Source: Halomonas sp. HL-93 (lineage in GTDB: Bacteria; Pseudomonadota; Gammaproteobacteria; Pseudomonadales; Halomonadaceae). From it: DNA of 64,000 bases. The notes below the pieces were generated by a model that worked only from the letters and a program-made list of their open reading frames with translations, made no database searches and had not been told where the DNA came from. Shown piece by piece: positions 26,244-36,086 of this stretch. The stretch lies in NCBI RefSeq assembly GCF_900086985.1, contig NZ_LT593974.1, forward strand, positions 1,054,001 through 1,118,000, in the 5' to 3' direction. The translations under genes and the position numbers were made by a program. How positions within the stretch are numbered: position 1 is the stretch's first letter; each line of letters starts with the position of its first letter.

Positions 26244-28244
26244 ATGCTAGGTGCTGCGCAAGTTGCTCAGCGAGTGGGGGGCATGTCGCCCGCAAAAGCC
26301 TGCCTATTGCTTAGCCTGCCCATGGTAGTGCTGTTTTGGCTGGGCCTACAGAGGCAGGGCGGTTTTGCGTTGGGCCTGCAGGCATTGGTGGCCCCCTCTT
26401 TTGAGAACGTGGATGAGCTGTTACTGCATTACGCCTGGTGGCCGCGCCTCTCAATCGCGCTGCTAGCCGGGGGCGGTCTGGGGCTTGCGGGGGTGCTGAT
26501 GCAGCAGGTGCTGCGTAACCCGTTGGCATCGCCGACGACGCTTGGGGTGGCATCGGGCGCCAATCTGGCACTGATGACCGCCACGTTAATGGCCCCTGGC
26601 TTATTAGTGGTGGGACGCGAATGGGTCGCCTTGCTGGGGGGCGCGCTGGCGGTAGGATTAGTTTTCTTGCTCTCCTGGCGGCGCGGGTTAGCGCCTATCG
26701 TGGTGGTGCTGGCGGGCTTGGTGGTCAATTTGTACCTGGGAGCGCTTTCCACGGCGCTTTTGCTGTTTAACCACGAGGCGCTCTCAGGGCTGCTGATTTG
26801 GGGCGCGGGGTCGCTGGCGCAAAACGGTTGGGACGGGGTCTCGATACTCTGGCCACGGCTGGCGATTAGCTGTGTGGCCGCTTGGTTCCTGCTGCGCCCT
26901 CTGGCGGTACTTGAGTTGGACGACGCGAGCGCCAAAAGCCTGGGCGTATCGCTTGCTTACTTGCGTTTTGCGGGCATGGGGCTGGCGGTGTTTATTACCG
27001 GCAGCATCGTCAGCGTGGTGGGGATCATTGGTTTTATCGGCTTGGCCGCGCCCAATATCGTGCGCATGGCCGGAGCGCGCCGGCTAGCGCCTAGGCTGCT
27101 TTGGTCGACGCTGCTGGGGGCCGTGTTGTTGGCCACCACGGACCTATTGCTGCAGCAGTTCTCAGGCATGGCGGCGGCCTTTATTCCTACCGGGGCGATT
27201 ACCGGTGCCCTGGGGGCGCCGCTTCTGATGTGGTTGATTCCTCGCTTGAAGCTGCAGGGCGATCGGCCGCCGCAAGGCGCGGGCGTTTTTGCCCATCGCC
27301 ATCCTGCACCTTCGCGCTTGGCCACCGGTTTAATCCTCGCGTTACTAGGCGCCACGCTGCTTGGCTTATTGTTTGGCCAGGGCGTTGATGGCTGGTATTG
27401 GCTGCCGCCAAACGATTGGAGTGTGATGCAGTGGCGCCTGCCCCGCGTGATGGCGGCGGCGGCCAGCGGATTGATGCTGGCGGTGGCGGGTACGATTCTT
27501 CAGCGCCTGTCGGCCAACCCCATGGCCAGCCCTGAAGTATTAGGTATCAGCGGTGGCTGTGCTATTGCGTTGATTTTGGGGATTTTTCTGTTACCCGCGC
27601 CGACCAACATGATGCTGATCGGGGTAGGCACCCTGGGCGCTTTCGCGACGTTGTTGGTGTTGGTGGGTATCAACCGTAAAAGCGGTTTTCTGCCCGAGCG
27701 TTTGTTGCTCACTGGGGTGGCGATCAGCGCGCTGTTTGACGCTGTGCGCAGCGTAATGCTGGCGGGCGGCGACCCCCGCGGTCAGCAGGTTATCGCCTGG
27801 CTAGCGGGTTCCACCTACTACGTGGATATTACCAATGCGGTGGTGGTTGGGGTTGTTGCCGCCGTATTGTCACTGGTCACGCTGCCCTTTACCCGCTGGC
27901 TGGATATTCTCCCCCTGGGCGCGCCGACCGCGCGCGCGCTTGGGGTAACCCTCAACCGCGCACGTTTGGCACTGCTGCTACTGGTGGCGCTGTTAACTGC
28001 TTGTGCCACCCTGGTGGTGGGGCCGCTGTCGTTTATTGGCTTACTGGCACCCCATATGGCGCGCTTGGTGGGCTTCTCCCGCGCAGGGCAGCACCTGCTT
28101 GGGGCGGCATTGATCGGCATGCTGCTGATGGTGCTGGCTGACTGGGTCGGCCGTCAGATCATTTTTCCTTACGAGATACCGGCCGGCTTGGTCGCCTCTC
28201 TGATTGGCGGCGCTTACTTTATGTGGGGGCTGCGGCGGCTATGA
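26244..28244 (+). CDS. fhuB: Iron-siderophore ABC permease, fused double-length FhuB type
   Basis: A 666-residue permease made of two fused FecCD/BtuC-like halves (about residues 20-340 and 350-660), each ending in a family block: [17 protein letters not shown] in the first and [18 protein letters not shown] in the second. Such fusion is typical of FhuB, the hydroxamate-siderophore permease. ATG 26244 is preferred over GTG 26235 because AAGGG lies about 9 bases upstream. Its last bases overlap the FhuF-like start as ATGA, so translation is coupled. Its ATPase is the separate fhuC at 23567. There is no fhuD-type binding protein in the window. Confidence 0.93.
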   Translation: MLGAAQVAQRVGGMSPAKACLLLSLPMVVLFWLGLQRQGGFALGLQALVAPSFENVDELLLHYAWWPRLSIALLAGGGLGLAGVLMQQVLRNPLASPTTLGVASGANLALMTATLMAPGLLVVGREWVALLGGALAVGLVFLLSWRRGLAPIVVVLAGLVVNLYLGALSTALLLFNHEALSGLLIWGAGSLAQNGWDGVSILWPRLAISCVAAWFLLRPLAVLELDDASAKSLGVSLAYLRFAGMGLAVFITGSIVSVVGIIGFIGLAAPNIVRMAGARRLAPRLLWSTLLGAVLLATTDLLLQQFSGMAAAFIPTGAITGALGAPLLMWLIPRLKLQGDRPPQGAGVFAHRHPAPSRLATGLILALLGATLLGLLFGQGVDGWYWLPPNDWSVMQWRLPRVMAAAASGLMLAVAGTILQRLSANPMASPEVLGISGGCAIALILGIFLLPAPTNMMLIGVGTLGAFATLLVLVGINRKSGFLPERLLLTGVAISALFDAVRSVMLAGGDPRGQQVIAWLAGSTYYVDITNAVVVGVVAAVLSLVTLPFTRWLDILPLGAPTARALGVTLNRARLALLLLVALLTACATLVVGPLSFIGLLAPHMARLVGFSRAGQHLLGAALIGMLLMVLADWVGRQIIFPYEIPAGLVASLIGGAYFMWGLRRL

Positions 28245-29029
28245 GTAATGTGGCGACCAAACCGAGCGGACTTTGGACTTCGGTGGATCCTGCGGAGGCG
28301 TTATTGACGCTTTACCGTCAGCCGCCGCTGGATAAGATGAAGGCCCCCGTGTTTGGTCAACCCGATGAACCAACTCTGGCGGCTTCTGCGTTGCTGGATC
28401 GAAACTTCTTAAGTGAGCAACTGACGCGCTACGGCCACAGCTTCGGTGACGATGCCGACTATCTGGCTGTTGCCTCGGTATGGTCAAAGTATTATTTCAG
28501 CAGTGTCTCGATCCCGACGCTGGTGGCCAACCTGCTATTGGGTTATGACCTGCCGTTGGGTGGAGATGAGCTGCGGCTGGCGCTGGGTGATAAGGGCCAG
28601 ACTGTGCGTATCTGGCTGCCCCATGGTGGTGTGCCGCTGGCCTCCAAAGCGCTCCAGGCACGCTTCAGTACCCTGTTCGATGACCATTGTGCGCCGCTTA
28701 TCGAAGCGCTGTCCGAGGTTTCCGGGCTGTCTCCCAAGGTGTTCTGGAGCAATCTCGGCCATTATGTGGAATTCGTGGGAAAGACCTGCTCCCAGCACCC
28801 TGATTTCATTGGCGCGTGTGGGCCGCTGCTGGATTATCTCGACACTAGGACGCTCCCTGGTGGGCGCCGCAACCCGCTCTATCAGCCGGTGCGCTATCTG
28901 GAACTGGGCGGTGAAAGTCCCGCTCGCGTGCGGCGTCTGTGCTGCATCAAGTATAGGCTGCCTGGCGAGCCGCTGTGCGGCGGCTGCCCGCTAAAGCCAG
29001 AAAACAAGCCGGCCAAGCGTCGGCGCTAA
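28241..29029 (+). CDS. FhuF-like siderophore-iron reductase
   Basis: A 262-residue protein of the FhuF family, which reduces ferric siderophores in the cytosol through a C-terminal [2Fe-2S] cluster. The cluster motif is present at the end: [20 protein letters not shown], that is CC-x10-C-x2-C. The N-terminal part has the FhuF pattern [23 protein letters not shown]. The start ATG overlaps the fhuB stop by 4 bp. With SIP nearby the cluster codes for two different classes of siderophore reductase, which is somewhat redundant. Confidence 0.9.
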   Translation: MSNVATKPSGLWTSVDPAEALLTLYRQPPLDKMKAPVFGQPDEPTLAASALLDRNFLSEQLTRYGHSFGDDADYLAVASVWSKYYFSSVSIPTLVANLLLGYDLPLGGDELRLALGDKGQTVRIWLPHGGVPLASKALQARFSTLFDDHCAPLIEALSEVSGLSPKVFWSNLGHYVEFVGKTCSQHPDFIGACGPLLDYLDTRTLPGGRRNPLYQPVRYLELGGESPARVRRLCCIKYRLPGEPLCGGCPLKPENKPAKRRR

Positions 29030-29059
29030 CTCGCTGCTAAGCGCCAAGGAGCCTGGTTC

Positions 29060-30718
29060 ATGGAGTTGTTGAGGATTGTCTGGCGTGATTACCGCTGGCC
29101 CTTTGTGGCCGTGGTGGTGCTTAGTCTGGTCAGTGCCGGGCTGGGCATCGGGGTCATTGCCTATATCAATGACCGGATGCTGGGCACCTTTGCTGATCCC
29201 TGGCGCGTCCTGCCGGAATTTCTGGGCCTGGTGGTGCTGTTGCTAACGATTACTCTGGCATCGCAACTAGCCTTGACCACTTTGGGCCACCACTTCGTCT
29301 ATCGGCTGCGGGGTCAGTTGATCAAGCGCATTATGGATACCGATATCGAGCGTATCGAGCAGATTGGCAGCCCGCGTTTGCTGGCCAGCCTATCCAGCGA
29401 TGTGCGTTATATCACCGTCGCCTTTGTGCGCTTGCCAGAGCTGGTGCAGGGTGGCGTATTGACGGTGGGCGTTACCCTTTATTTGGCCTGGCTCTCGCCT
29501 GCCATGTTGGCGGTCACAGCGCTGTGGGTGATTGTCACGATCCTGGTGGGCATGCGCCTGGTGGCGAAGGTTTATCGGCATATGGCTAAGCTGCGCGATT
29601 CAGAAGACCGCCTCTACGCGGATTACCAGTCGGTGATCGAGGGGCGTAAAGAGTTGGCGCTCAATCGCGACCGTGCCGAGTGGCTTTACCGCGAGGTTTA
29701 TACCCCCGACGCCAAAGAGTATCGGCACCAGATTATTCGCGGCGATACTTACCATCTTAGTGCTGTGAACTGGTTCAATATCATGATGTTGGGCGCCATC
29801 GGCGTGGTGTTCTTCCTGGCCAACGGCCTGGGCTGGTCGTCGGCCCAGGTGGCGACTACCTTTTCGCTCACGCTTCTGTTTTTGCGCGCGCCGCTTATTC
29901 AAGCCATTGGCGCCTTTCCGCCGCTGATCAACGCCCGGGTGGCGTTCGAAAAAATCAGTGCGCTCGATCTGGCCGAACACCACGAATCGTTCGGGCACTC
30001 ATCCCGTCGCCATGAATGGCAAACGCTGGCGCTGGATCAGGTCGTCTATCGATACCCCGAGGAAGAGGCGCGGCCGGGCTTTGCCATTGGTCCTCTCGAT
30101 CTGACCTTGAAGCGTGGCGAGGTGGTGTTTCTGATCGGTGGTAATGGCAGCGGCAAGTCGACCCTGGCAAGACTCTTAACCGGGCTTTATCAGCCCCAAA
30201 GCGGCTATGTTCGCGTCGATGGCAGGCCGTTGCAGGAGGAGGACTGGACAACCTATCGCCAGCACATCTCGGCTATTTATACCGACCTGCACCTGTTTGA
30301 TCGCTTGATCGGGCCTGCAGGAGAGTCTCCGGACCCCGCGCTGATGGAAGAGTGGCTGGGGGCACTGGGTATGCATAGCAAGCTCGATTTTGACGGCGAC
30401 CGGGTCACCAACGCCAATCTTTCACAAGGGCAGCGCAAGCGACTGGCAATGCTGCTGGCCGTGGCCGAGCAGCGCGACCTGTTGCTGCTGGACGAGTGGG
30501 CCGCCGATCAGGACCCGCAATTCCGGCGGGTGTTCTACCGTGAGCTACTGCCCCAACTGCGGGCGCTGGGCAAGACGCTGGTGGTGATCAGCCACGACGA
30601 TCATTACTTCGACCAGGCCGACCGCCTGCTGGAAATGCGCCAGGGCCAGTTGGTCGAACTCACCGGCGAACAGCGTGAAGCCGCCAGCCGCGATGCGGTG
30701 GCAAGGGTGAATGGGTGA
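29060..30718 (+). CDS. Cyclic-peptide-export type ABC transporter (PvdE/SyrD/YojI family)
   Basis: A 552-residue fused permease-ATPase. Six membrane helices (residues 15-290) are followed by an ABC domain with Walker [10 protein letters not shown], an unusual signature [13 protein letters not shown] (LSQGQ in place of LSGGQ) and Walker [14 protein letters not shown], features of the PvdE/SyrD/YojI class that exports siderophore precursors, lipopeptides or microcin J25. It follows the FhuF gene by 30 bp with its own GGAG site, so it likely shares the Fur-controlled transcript. No NRPS or siderophore synthesis genes are present here, so its cargo is unknown; recycling or efflux of an imported siderophore is one option. 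Confidence 0.88.
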   Translation: MELLRIVWRDYRWPFVAVVVLSLVSAGLGIGVIAYINDRMLGTFADPWRVLPEFLGLVVLLLTITLASQLALTTLGHHFVYRLRGQLIKRIMDTDIERIEQIGSPRLLASLSSDVRYITVAFVRLPELVQGGVLTVGVTLYLAWLSPAMLAVTALWVIVTILVGMRLVAKVYRHMAKLRDSEDRLYADYQSVIEGRKELALNRDRAEWLYREVYTPDAKEYRHQIIRGDTYHLSAVNWFNIMMLGAIGVVFFLANGLGWSSAQVATTFSLTLLFLRAPLIQAIGAFPPLINARVAFEKISALDLAEHHESFGHSSRRHEWQTLALDQVVYRYPEEEARPGFAIGPLDLTLKRGEVVFLIGGNGSGKSTLARLLTGLYQPQSGYVRVDGRPLQEEDWTTYRQHISAIYTDLHLFDRLIGPAGESPDPALMEEWLGALGMHSKLDFDGDRVTNANLSQGQRKRLAMLLAVAEQRDLLLLDEWAADQDPQFRRVFYRELLPQLRALGKTLVVISHDDHYFDQADRLLEMRQGQLVELTGEQREAASRDAVARVNG

Positions 30719-30902
30719 AAGCGTAATGGCTAACCAGCCATCAGCGCAATCGGCGGCTGATTTTGGCAATGTATGAAGCGTCTTTTTAATAAGAAAAACT
30801 AATGCCCCATTAGCAGGATGATTTTTAGTTATCCTAGCCGCCCTTTATCTTAGTGCCAGGATTTATCAACACGACGCTTATTCTGACGCTGGGAGCTGGG
30901 CA

Positions 30903-31508
30903 ATGTGGGAGAGCTATATCACCGGACTGGTGGTGTGTGGCGGCATTATCATGGCGATTGGGGCGCAGAACGCCTACATTCTGGGGCTGGCGATTCGTCG
31001 CGAGTATCACTGGTGGTCGGCGGGTCTTTGCATCAGCGCGGATATTATTCTGCTCACGGCGGGAATGTTTGGGGTGAGCGCCTTCCTGCTGACGATGCCC
31101 AGCGCTATGGAAGTTATGCGCTGGGTGGGCGTGGTGTTTTTGAGCTGGCTGGCGGCGCAGGCGTTGTTCAGAGCCTTTAGCGGTCGGCAGGGCCTAAGCG
31201 CCGAAGCGGGCAAGGCGCGCAGTTTAATCAAAGTGATTTTCGCAACCCTTGCCGTCACCGTGCTCAATCCACAGGTCTACCTGGATACGCTGCTGCTGAT
31301 ACCCGCCATTGGCGCCCAGCAGGAGAGCGCCGGTGTGTTTGTGGCGGGGGCCTCTACCGCTTCTATCCTCTGGTTTAGCCTGCTGGCCTGGGGTGGCGCT
31401 GCACTCTCGCCTTGGCTTTCAAAACCTATCGCGTGGCGCACTATCGATGGCCTGATTGGCTTGATGATGGCCGGGATCGCCGTGCACCTGGCGCTTAATG
31501 CCGGCTGA
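30903..31508 (+). CDS. LysE/ArgO-type amino-acid exporter
   Basis: A 201-residue protein with five to six membrane helices of the LysE family. The first helix has the family block MAIGAQNAYILGLAIRREY, and VTVLNPQVYLDTLLLIPAIG in the middle matches the LysE/ArgO branch specific for basic amino acids rather than the RhtB branch. AGGGAG precedes the ATG. Its usual regulator, an ArgP-type LysR, is not adjacent but occurs at 14852. The 3' end overlaps the convergent threonine aldolase by 14 bp. Confidence 0.9.
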   Translation: MWESYITGLVVCGGIIMAIGAQNAYILGLAIRREYHWWSAGLCISADIILLTAGMFGVSAFLLTMPSAMEVMRWVGVVFLSWLAAQALFRAFSGRQGLSAEAGKARSLIKVIFATLAVTVLNPQVYLDTLLLIPAIGAQQESAGVFVAGASTASILWFSLLAWGGAALSPWLSKPIAWRTIDGLIGLMMAGIAVHLALNAG

Positions 31509-32502
31509 AATAGGCTTCCATTACCGCGATGACCTTATCGATAACCGCATCGCTAATATCTCGATGTGCGACAAAGCGCGTGGCGTAGAGTAGCTCAATC
31601 AAAATACCGTGCTCTTTAAGCCAAGTGGAAAGTGGCTGAACGTGTTGATCGGGGAAGTGCGCGAATACCATATTGGTTGCCTGGGAAGTAATTTCGACCC
31701 CTGGCAGCTTTGCCAAGCCTTCGGCCAAGCGCGCCGCTCGGCGGTGATCGTCGGCCAGGTCTGCTACGTGATGGTCTAATGCATGCTGGCAGGCAGCGGC
31801 GATAATGCCTGATTGGCGCATGCCGCCACCGACGACTTTACGCCAGCGACGAGCGCGGTCGATCAATGCTTGCGAGCCCACCAGTGCCGAGCCGATGGGC
31901 GCTCCCAGGCCTTTCGAGAAGCACAGCGAGACGCTATCAAACGGCACGCACAACTGCTTGAGCGAAGTATCCGTGGCGACCGCCGCATTAAACAATCTTG
32001 CGCCATCCAGGTGCGTTGCCAAGCCGCGTTCACGGGCCAGTTCAGTGGCGTTTAGTACATACGCCTCGGGCAGCACTTTGCCGCCGATAGTATTTTCCAA
32101 CGCCAGCAGCTTCGTGCGCGCAAAGTGAAAGTCATCGGCCTTAATAGCAGCGCTGATTTTTTCCAGCGGCAGCGAGCCATCGGCGGCGTTTTCAATTGGC
32201 TGGGGCTGGATGCTGCCCAAAACCGCTGCACCACCGCCTTCATAGCGGTAGGTATGGGCTGACTGGCCCACAATGTACTCATCGCCGCGTTCGCAGTGCG
32301 CCATGAGCGCCACCAGGTTGCTTTGCGTGCCGCTTGGGAAGAGCAACGCGGCTTCCTTGCCCGCCTGCTCGGCCAGATTTTCTTGAAACGCGTTAACCGT
32401 TGGGTCATCGCCCCATACATCATCGCCAACCGGCGCGGCCATCATGGCGTTGCGCATGGCGTCGGAAGGGCGGGTCACCGTATCACTGCGTAAATCAATC
32501 AT
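31495..32502 (-). CDS. Low-specificity L-threonine aldolase
   Basis: A 335-residue fold-type I PLP enzyme that splits L-threonine/allo-threonine into glycine and acetaldehyde. N-terminus [20 protein letters not shown] is the family hallmark; the PLP lysine lies in [19 protein letters not shown]. The ATG at 32502 has GGAG 6 bases upstream, so I drop the 23-codon extension. It is convergent with the lysE-like gene. Confidence 0.93.
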   Translation of the reverse strand: MIDLRSDTVTRPSDAMRNAMMAAPVGDDVWGDDPTVNAFQENLAEQAGKEAALLFPSGTQSNLVALMAHCERGDEYIVGQSAHTYRYEGGGAAVLGSIQPQPIENAADGSLPLEKISAAIKADDFHFARTKLLALENTIGGKVLPEAYVLNATELARERGLATHLDGARLFNAAVATDTSLKQLCVPFDSVSLCFSKGLGAPIGSALVGSQALIDRARRWRKVVGGGMRQSGIIAAACQHALDHHVADLADDHRRAARLAEGLAKLPGVEITSQATNMVFAHFPDQHVQPLSTWLKEHGILIELLYATRFVAHRDISDAVIDKVIAVMEAYFSRH

Positions 32503-32617
32503 GCGCATCTCCTTTTTTGTGTAGGGGCGACTACTTAAGCAGGCTATATCAAGCAAGTTCGCAGGAACCATCTATGGTTAACAGCATACTGCAAGTCAAA
32601 CTGGCATAGGCAATCAG

Positions 32618-33841
32618 ATGGATCTGAAAAGTGGTTACCCCTTTTGGGCGGTCAAGAATGGCCTACTTAAAACCTTTCCTCAGCTGACCCGCGATCACGA
32701 GAGCGAAGTGGTGGTGATTGGCGGCGGCATTACCGGCGCGCTAATCGCTGATGAACTGAGCCGTCACGGTCACCATGTAGTGGTGCTTGAGCGCCGGGAT
32801 GTGGGGTGGGGAAGCTCTGCCGCTAGCACGGCCTTGCTGCAGTATGAAATTGATACTCACATGACCGAGCTAGCAAAATGCTACGGTGAAGCCGATGCCG
32901 TGCGTGCCTATCGCGCCTGCGCTGAAGCGATTGGTGAGCTCGAAGCCCTGGCTGCTGGGATGGGGGATGTGGATTTCGAGCGTCAGCAAAGCCTTTACTA
33001 TGCCAGTAGCGATAACGATGTGGCGTCACTTAAACAAGAGCTGGCGCTTCGGCAAAAGCATGGCTTCGAAGCAACTTGGCTGGAGCGCGAGACTGTTTTG
33101 GCGGAGTACGGTTTTGAGGCGCCGGGCGCGATTCTTACCCAGTTAGCAGCCAGCATGGATCCTTATCGTATGGCGTATCAGCTGTTTACTCAGGTCTCCG
33201 AGCGTGGCGGCGAAGTGTATGACCGCACGCAAATGGAGAAAATGTCGAGTGACGAGCGAGGCGTCACGTTGACGCTTGCCAATGGCGCCACACTGCGTTG
33301 CCAGCATGTGGTGATGGCGGCAGGATATGAATCGCAGGCCTGGTTGCCCGAATCGGTGGCGGTTAATCGCAGCAGCTATGCGCTTATTACCGACCCGCTG
33401 CCGCCGGAGGCGCTCGGTAAGCTTCGTCACACCATGATATGGGAATCTCAGCGCCCCTACCTTTACATGCGTACGACACGCGATGGACGCTTACTGATAG
33501 GCGGCGACGATGATGAGGAGGACCTTCCCGAGCGGCGGGATGCTCGGGTGCTGGAAAAAGCTCAAGGGTTGGCGCGCAAAGTAGAAGCATTGTGGCCTGA
33601 CCTGACGATCAACCCGACGTTCAGTTGGGCAGGAACCTTTGCTGAGACCGAGGATGGCCTGCCCTTTTTTGGCCCCCACGATGCGCTCAGCCCGCGCGTA
33701 CACTTTGCTATGGCCTATGGCGGCAACGGTATTAGTTACAGCATGATAGGAGCAAAACTGCTGCGCGCATTGATTGAGGGTAAAACGCATCCGCTGGCTG
33801 AGCTGTTTTCATTTAAACGCCATACACTAAACAGTCGGTAG
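32618..33841 (+). CDS. FAD-dependent oxidoreductase (DAO family)
   Basis: A 407-residue flavoprotein of the D-amino-acid-oxidase/glycine-oxidase fold. The N-terminal dinucleotide fold reads [40 protein letters not shown]; near the end is [18 protein letters not shown] and [17 protein letters not shown], the usual FAD-contacting C-terminal block. Likely oxidises an amine or amino acid, but the substrate is not evident. It stands alone between threonine aldolase (divergent) and speG. Confidence 0.85.
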   Translation: MDLKSGYPFWAVKNGLLKTFPQLTRDHESEVVVIGGGITGALIADELSRHGHHVVVLERRDVGWGSSAASTALLQYEIDTHMTELAKCYGEADAVRAYRACAEAIGELEALAAGMGDVDFERQQSLYYASSDNDVASLKQELALRQKHGFEATWLERETVLAEYGFEAPGAILTQLAASMDPYRMAYQLFTQVSERGGEVYDRTQMEKMSSDERGVTLTLANGATLRCQHVVMAAGYESQAWLPESVAVNRSSYALITDPLPPEALGKLRHTMIWESQRPYLYMRTTRDGRLLIGGDDDEEDLPERRDARVLEKAQGLARKVEALWPDLTINPTFSWAGTFAETEDGLPFFGPHDALSPRVHFAMAYGGNGISYSMIGAKLLRALIEGKTHPLAELFSFKRHTLNSR

Positions 33842-33902
33842 GCGTTCACCTAGCTTTGCTTACTGGCTGACATCTATTACCTGTCGTAGGGAAGAGATCA
33901 CC

Positions 33903-34454
33903 ATGCGAAACACGCTGCATCTGCGGGCGCTAGAGCGCAATGATTTGCGCTTTGTGCATGAGCTCAATAATAACCAAAGCATTATGTCGTACTGGTTTGA
34001 AGAACCTTATGAGTCCTTCGATGAACTGGAAGAACTTTATAACAAGCATATTCACGATAACGCCGAGCGCCGCTTTGTGGCCGAAGACGCCAGCAGCAAC
34101 CCCATCGGCCTGGTTGAACTGATCGAGATTGACTACATCCACCGCAGCGCGGAATTTCAGATCATCATCGCACCGAGCTATCAGGGAAAAGGCTTTGCGC
34201 GCACGCTGATTTACCAGGCGCTGCACTACTCGTTCACTATTCTCAACCTGCACAAGGTGTTTTTGATCGTGGCGGTGGAAAACGTCAAAGCCATTCATTT
34301 GTATCAACAAAGCGGCTTTGTGGAGGAGGGACATCTGGTACAGGAGTTTTTCATCAATGGTCGTTATCGCGACGTAAAGCGGATGTATATCCTGCAAGAA
34401 GCCTTCTTAGCCCAGTTGACCGATACCGAGCATTCGGAACTCGCGGGGCTATAA
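33903..34454 (+). CDS. speG: Spermidine N1-acetyltransferase
   Basis: A 183-residue GNAT enzyme that acetylates spermidine or spermine and so lowers polyamine toxicity. It closely follows Spe[68 protein letters not shown], the acetyl-CoA loop [12 protein letters not shown], and the end block [16 protein letters not shown]. These match E. coli SpeG from memory over the full length. The acidic EPYESFDE region corresponds to the allosteric spermine site. Confidence 0.93.
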   Translation: MRNTLHLRALERNDLRFVHELNNNQSIMSYWFEEPYESFDELEELYNKHIHDNAERRFVAEDASSNPIGLVELIEIDYIHRSAEFQIIIAPSYQGKGFARTLIYQALHYSFTILNLHKVFLIVAVENVKAIHLYQQSGFVEEGHLVQEFFINGRYRDVKRMYILQEAFLAQLTDTEHSELAGL

Positions 34455-34477
34455 AAAACGCCTCATTACGAGGCGTT
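34453..34477 (-). terminator. Terminator of the 35-residue small protein gene
   Basis: A perfect 8-bp stem (AACGCCTC 34457-34464, GAGGCGTT 34470-34477) with loop ATTAC; the run of A bases to its left becomes a T run on the minus strand, just after the stop codon at 34484. It may also slow speG transcripts. Confidence 0.85.
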
Positions 34478-34483
34478 GGGTGG

Positions 34484-34591
34484 CTAGCGCAAATAGGCGG
34501 CGATGGCCTCAAACGCAGCGTTCTGTTTCTCGGCACGTGCAGCCCATACGTTGAATACATCAACGTCGGCGGCGTTGCTGGGTAACGGCAT
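34484..34591 (-). CDS. Small protein, 35 residues, paralogue of the next gene
   Basis: A short gene with sound expression signals: AGGAG 8 bases before ATG 34591 and a terminator directly after the stop. The product MPLPSNAADVDVFNVWAARA... ends in AFEAIAAYLR. It shares the spaced pattern D-x-x-V-x-N-x-W-x-x-R-A-x-x-Q-x-A-A-x-E-A-x-A-x-Y with the 42-residue protein coded at 34846-34974. It has no signal peptide or membrane helix; the pattern suggests one amphipathic helix. I do not recognise the family and cannot assign a function. Confidence 0.7.
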   Translation of the reverse strand: MPLPSNAADVDVFNVWAARAEKQNAAFEAIAAYLR

Positions 34592-34793
34592 GGCGTCAAC
34601 TCCTGGGTGGGAAGGGAGGCGTGTTGTTATAGAAATAGCCGCTATATTGCTTAGCGAGAAAACGATATTAAGAGCTTTTGACCGATCAATCTAGTGCTTA
34701 AGATGTAGTCTTTATGCCTACGTTTGTAAGCATATGCTTACAATTTTGGCCTAAGGCACCCAGGTGTTTGAGCGGGAAAGCTTTTATAAAATC

Positions 34794-34818
34794 AAAAAGC
34801 CGAGCAACAGCTCGGCTT
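34794..34818 (-). terminator. Terminator of the 42-residue small protein gene
   Basis: A perfect 9-bp stem (AAGCCGAGC 34797-34805, GCTCGGCTT 34810-34818), loop AACA, followed by a T run on the minus strand, 28 bp after the stop codon. Confidence 0.88.
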
Positions 34819-34845
34819 CGATGACAATCTTTTGGTCTAACGAGG

Positions 34846-34974
34846 TTAGCAATACGTCAGTGACTCGCAGTAATCCGCGAGGGCCTCACTGGCCGCGCGC
34901 TGTAAATGCGCACGTTGCGTCCAGAAGTTGAGCACTTCGCTATCTCGTGTCGGGCATAAATTGAATGAAGACAT
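34846..34974 (-). CDS. Small protein, 42 residues, paralogue of the previous gene
   Basis: Starts at ATG 34974 with GGAGG about 9 bases upstream and is followed by its own terminator. The product reads MSSFNLCPTRDSEVLNFWTQ, then RAHLQRAASEALADYCESLTYC. The block from D to Y aligns without gaps to the 35-residue protein (DVDVFNVW.../DSEVLNFW...), so the two are paralogues from an old local duplication, now diverged. Unlike its sister it carries three cysteines (one near the N-terminus, two near the end), which might bind metal or form a disulfide. Function unknown. Confidence 0.7.
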   Translation of the reverse strand: MSSFNLCPTRDSEVLNFWTQRAHLQRAASEALADYCESLTYC

Positions 34975-35197
34975 GTGTGTGGCCCTCCTATTCGGACAAC
35001 ATAACCAGTATAGCGCTTTTGCTGCGATGCAGCAAAGATTTTTCAAACGTTCGTTTTGGACTGCGGCATATATGGCGGGCGCGCTGTGTTAATGATGACT
35101 TGCTGAGTCATGTTGAGTGCCGATATCAGTTACACCAGTATTGTATTCAAGCGTTTATCGACCAGGTGAGCGCTGAGCTTTAGCATGGAGAAAGCGG

Positions 35198-35960
35198 ATG
35201 CGCTTGCGCGTTTTATCAGACCCTGCATTTGGAGTTTTTTAATGGCGACCGTGTTTTGCCGGAGGTGATGGCCGATGTAGTGATTCTGGCGGGTGATATT
35301 CATCGTCAATGCGAAGGCTTGGCCTGGGCTCGTCAGCGCTTTCCTGAAACGCCAATTATTTATGTACCCGGCAACCATGAGTTTTACGGCACGTGCTTGC
35401 CGCTGTTGCGTGAGGAACTGGCGCACGAAGCCAAACGGCTCGACATTGAGCTTCTGGACAATCGTGCCGTCACCCTTAATGGCGTGCGTTTCTATGGCAC
35501 CACGCTATGGACCGACTTTGCGCTTTACGCGGATAACCCGACGCGCAACCCGCGAGAAACCGTCACGAAAGCCAAAGGCTTTATGCCTGATTTCCGCATT
35601 GTCGAATCCGCCCCTGGCATCACCCTGACCCCCGAGGCCAGTAGCGCCCTGCACCAAGAAGCGTTGGATTGGCTATCGGAGGCGCTTGCCGAGCCGTTTG
35701 ATGGCCCCAAGGTGGTGATCAGCCACCATGCGCCGATGCGTGACTGCATACCCGACCAGTACAAGGGCGATGCATTATCGCCGGCCTTTGCCTCCCATCT
35801 ACCGCAACTGATGGGCCACATGAACCTGTGGATTCACGGCCATGTCCACGAGCCGGTCGACCGCTATTATCGGGGCACCCGGGTCGTGGCAAACCCCGGC
35901 GGCTATCCTGATGAATTCAGCCCGCCGCTGTTTAAGCCAGATTGGCTGGTGGACCTGTAA
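35198..35960 (+). pseudogene. Metallophosphoesterase with a +1 frameshift near the start
   Basis: A calcineurin-like phosphoesterase of about 253 residues. A good start exists at ATG 35198 (GGAG 7 bases upstream) and reads MRLRVLSD, but an extra C in the CCC at 35221-35223 shifts the frame; removing it gives MRLRVLSDLHLEFFNGDRVL, the standard N-terminus with the D-x-H metal motif. All other motifs are in the downstream frame: GDIH, GNHE, SHHAP and HGHVHEP. The annotated-looking frame from TTG 35229 lacks the first aspartate, histidine and a ribosome site. It is either a recent inactivating mutation or a sequencing error in a short C run. Confidence 0.85.
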
Positions 35961-36086
35961 GTCTTGGGAATGACCACGATGCGACAAGGATAAAAACTGG
36001 CTAGACTCGAATAAGAGCGCGCATTTAGACTACCGCCCGCTTGCGGGGTAAGGCACTTCCCGCCGTTATTCAGTAATCTGGAGAGC

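Noticed and set aside
26179..26250. 23-codon frame whose stop overlaps the fhuB start (possible leader peptide)
   Set aside because: Weak ribosome site and no regulatory codon pattern; overlap alone is not enough.
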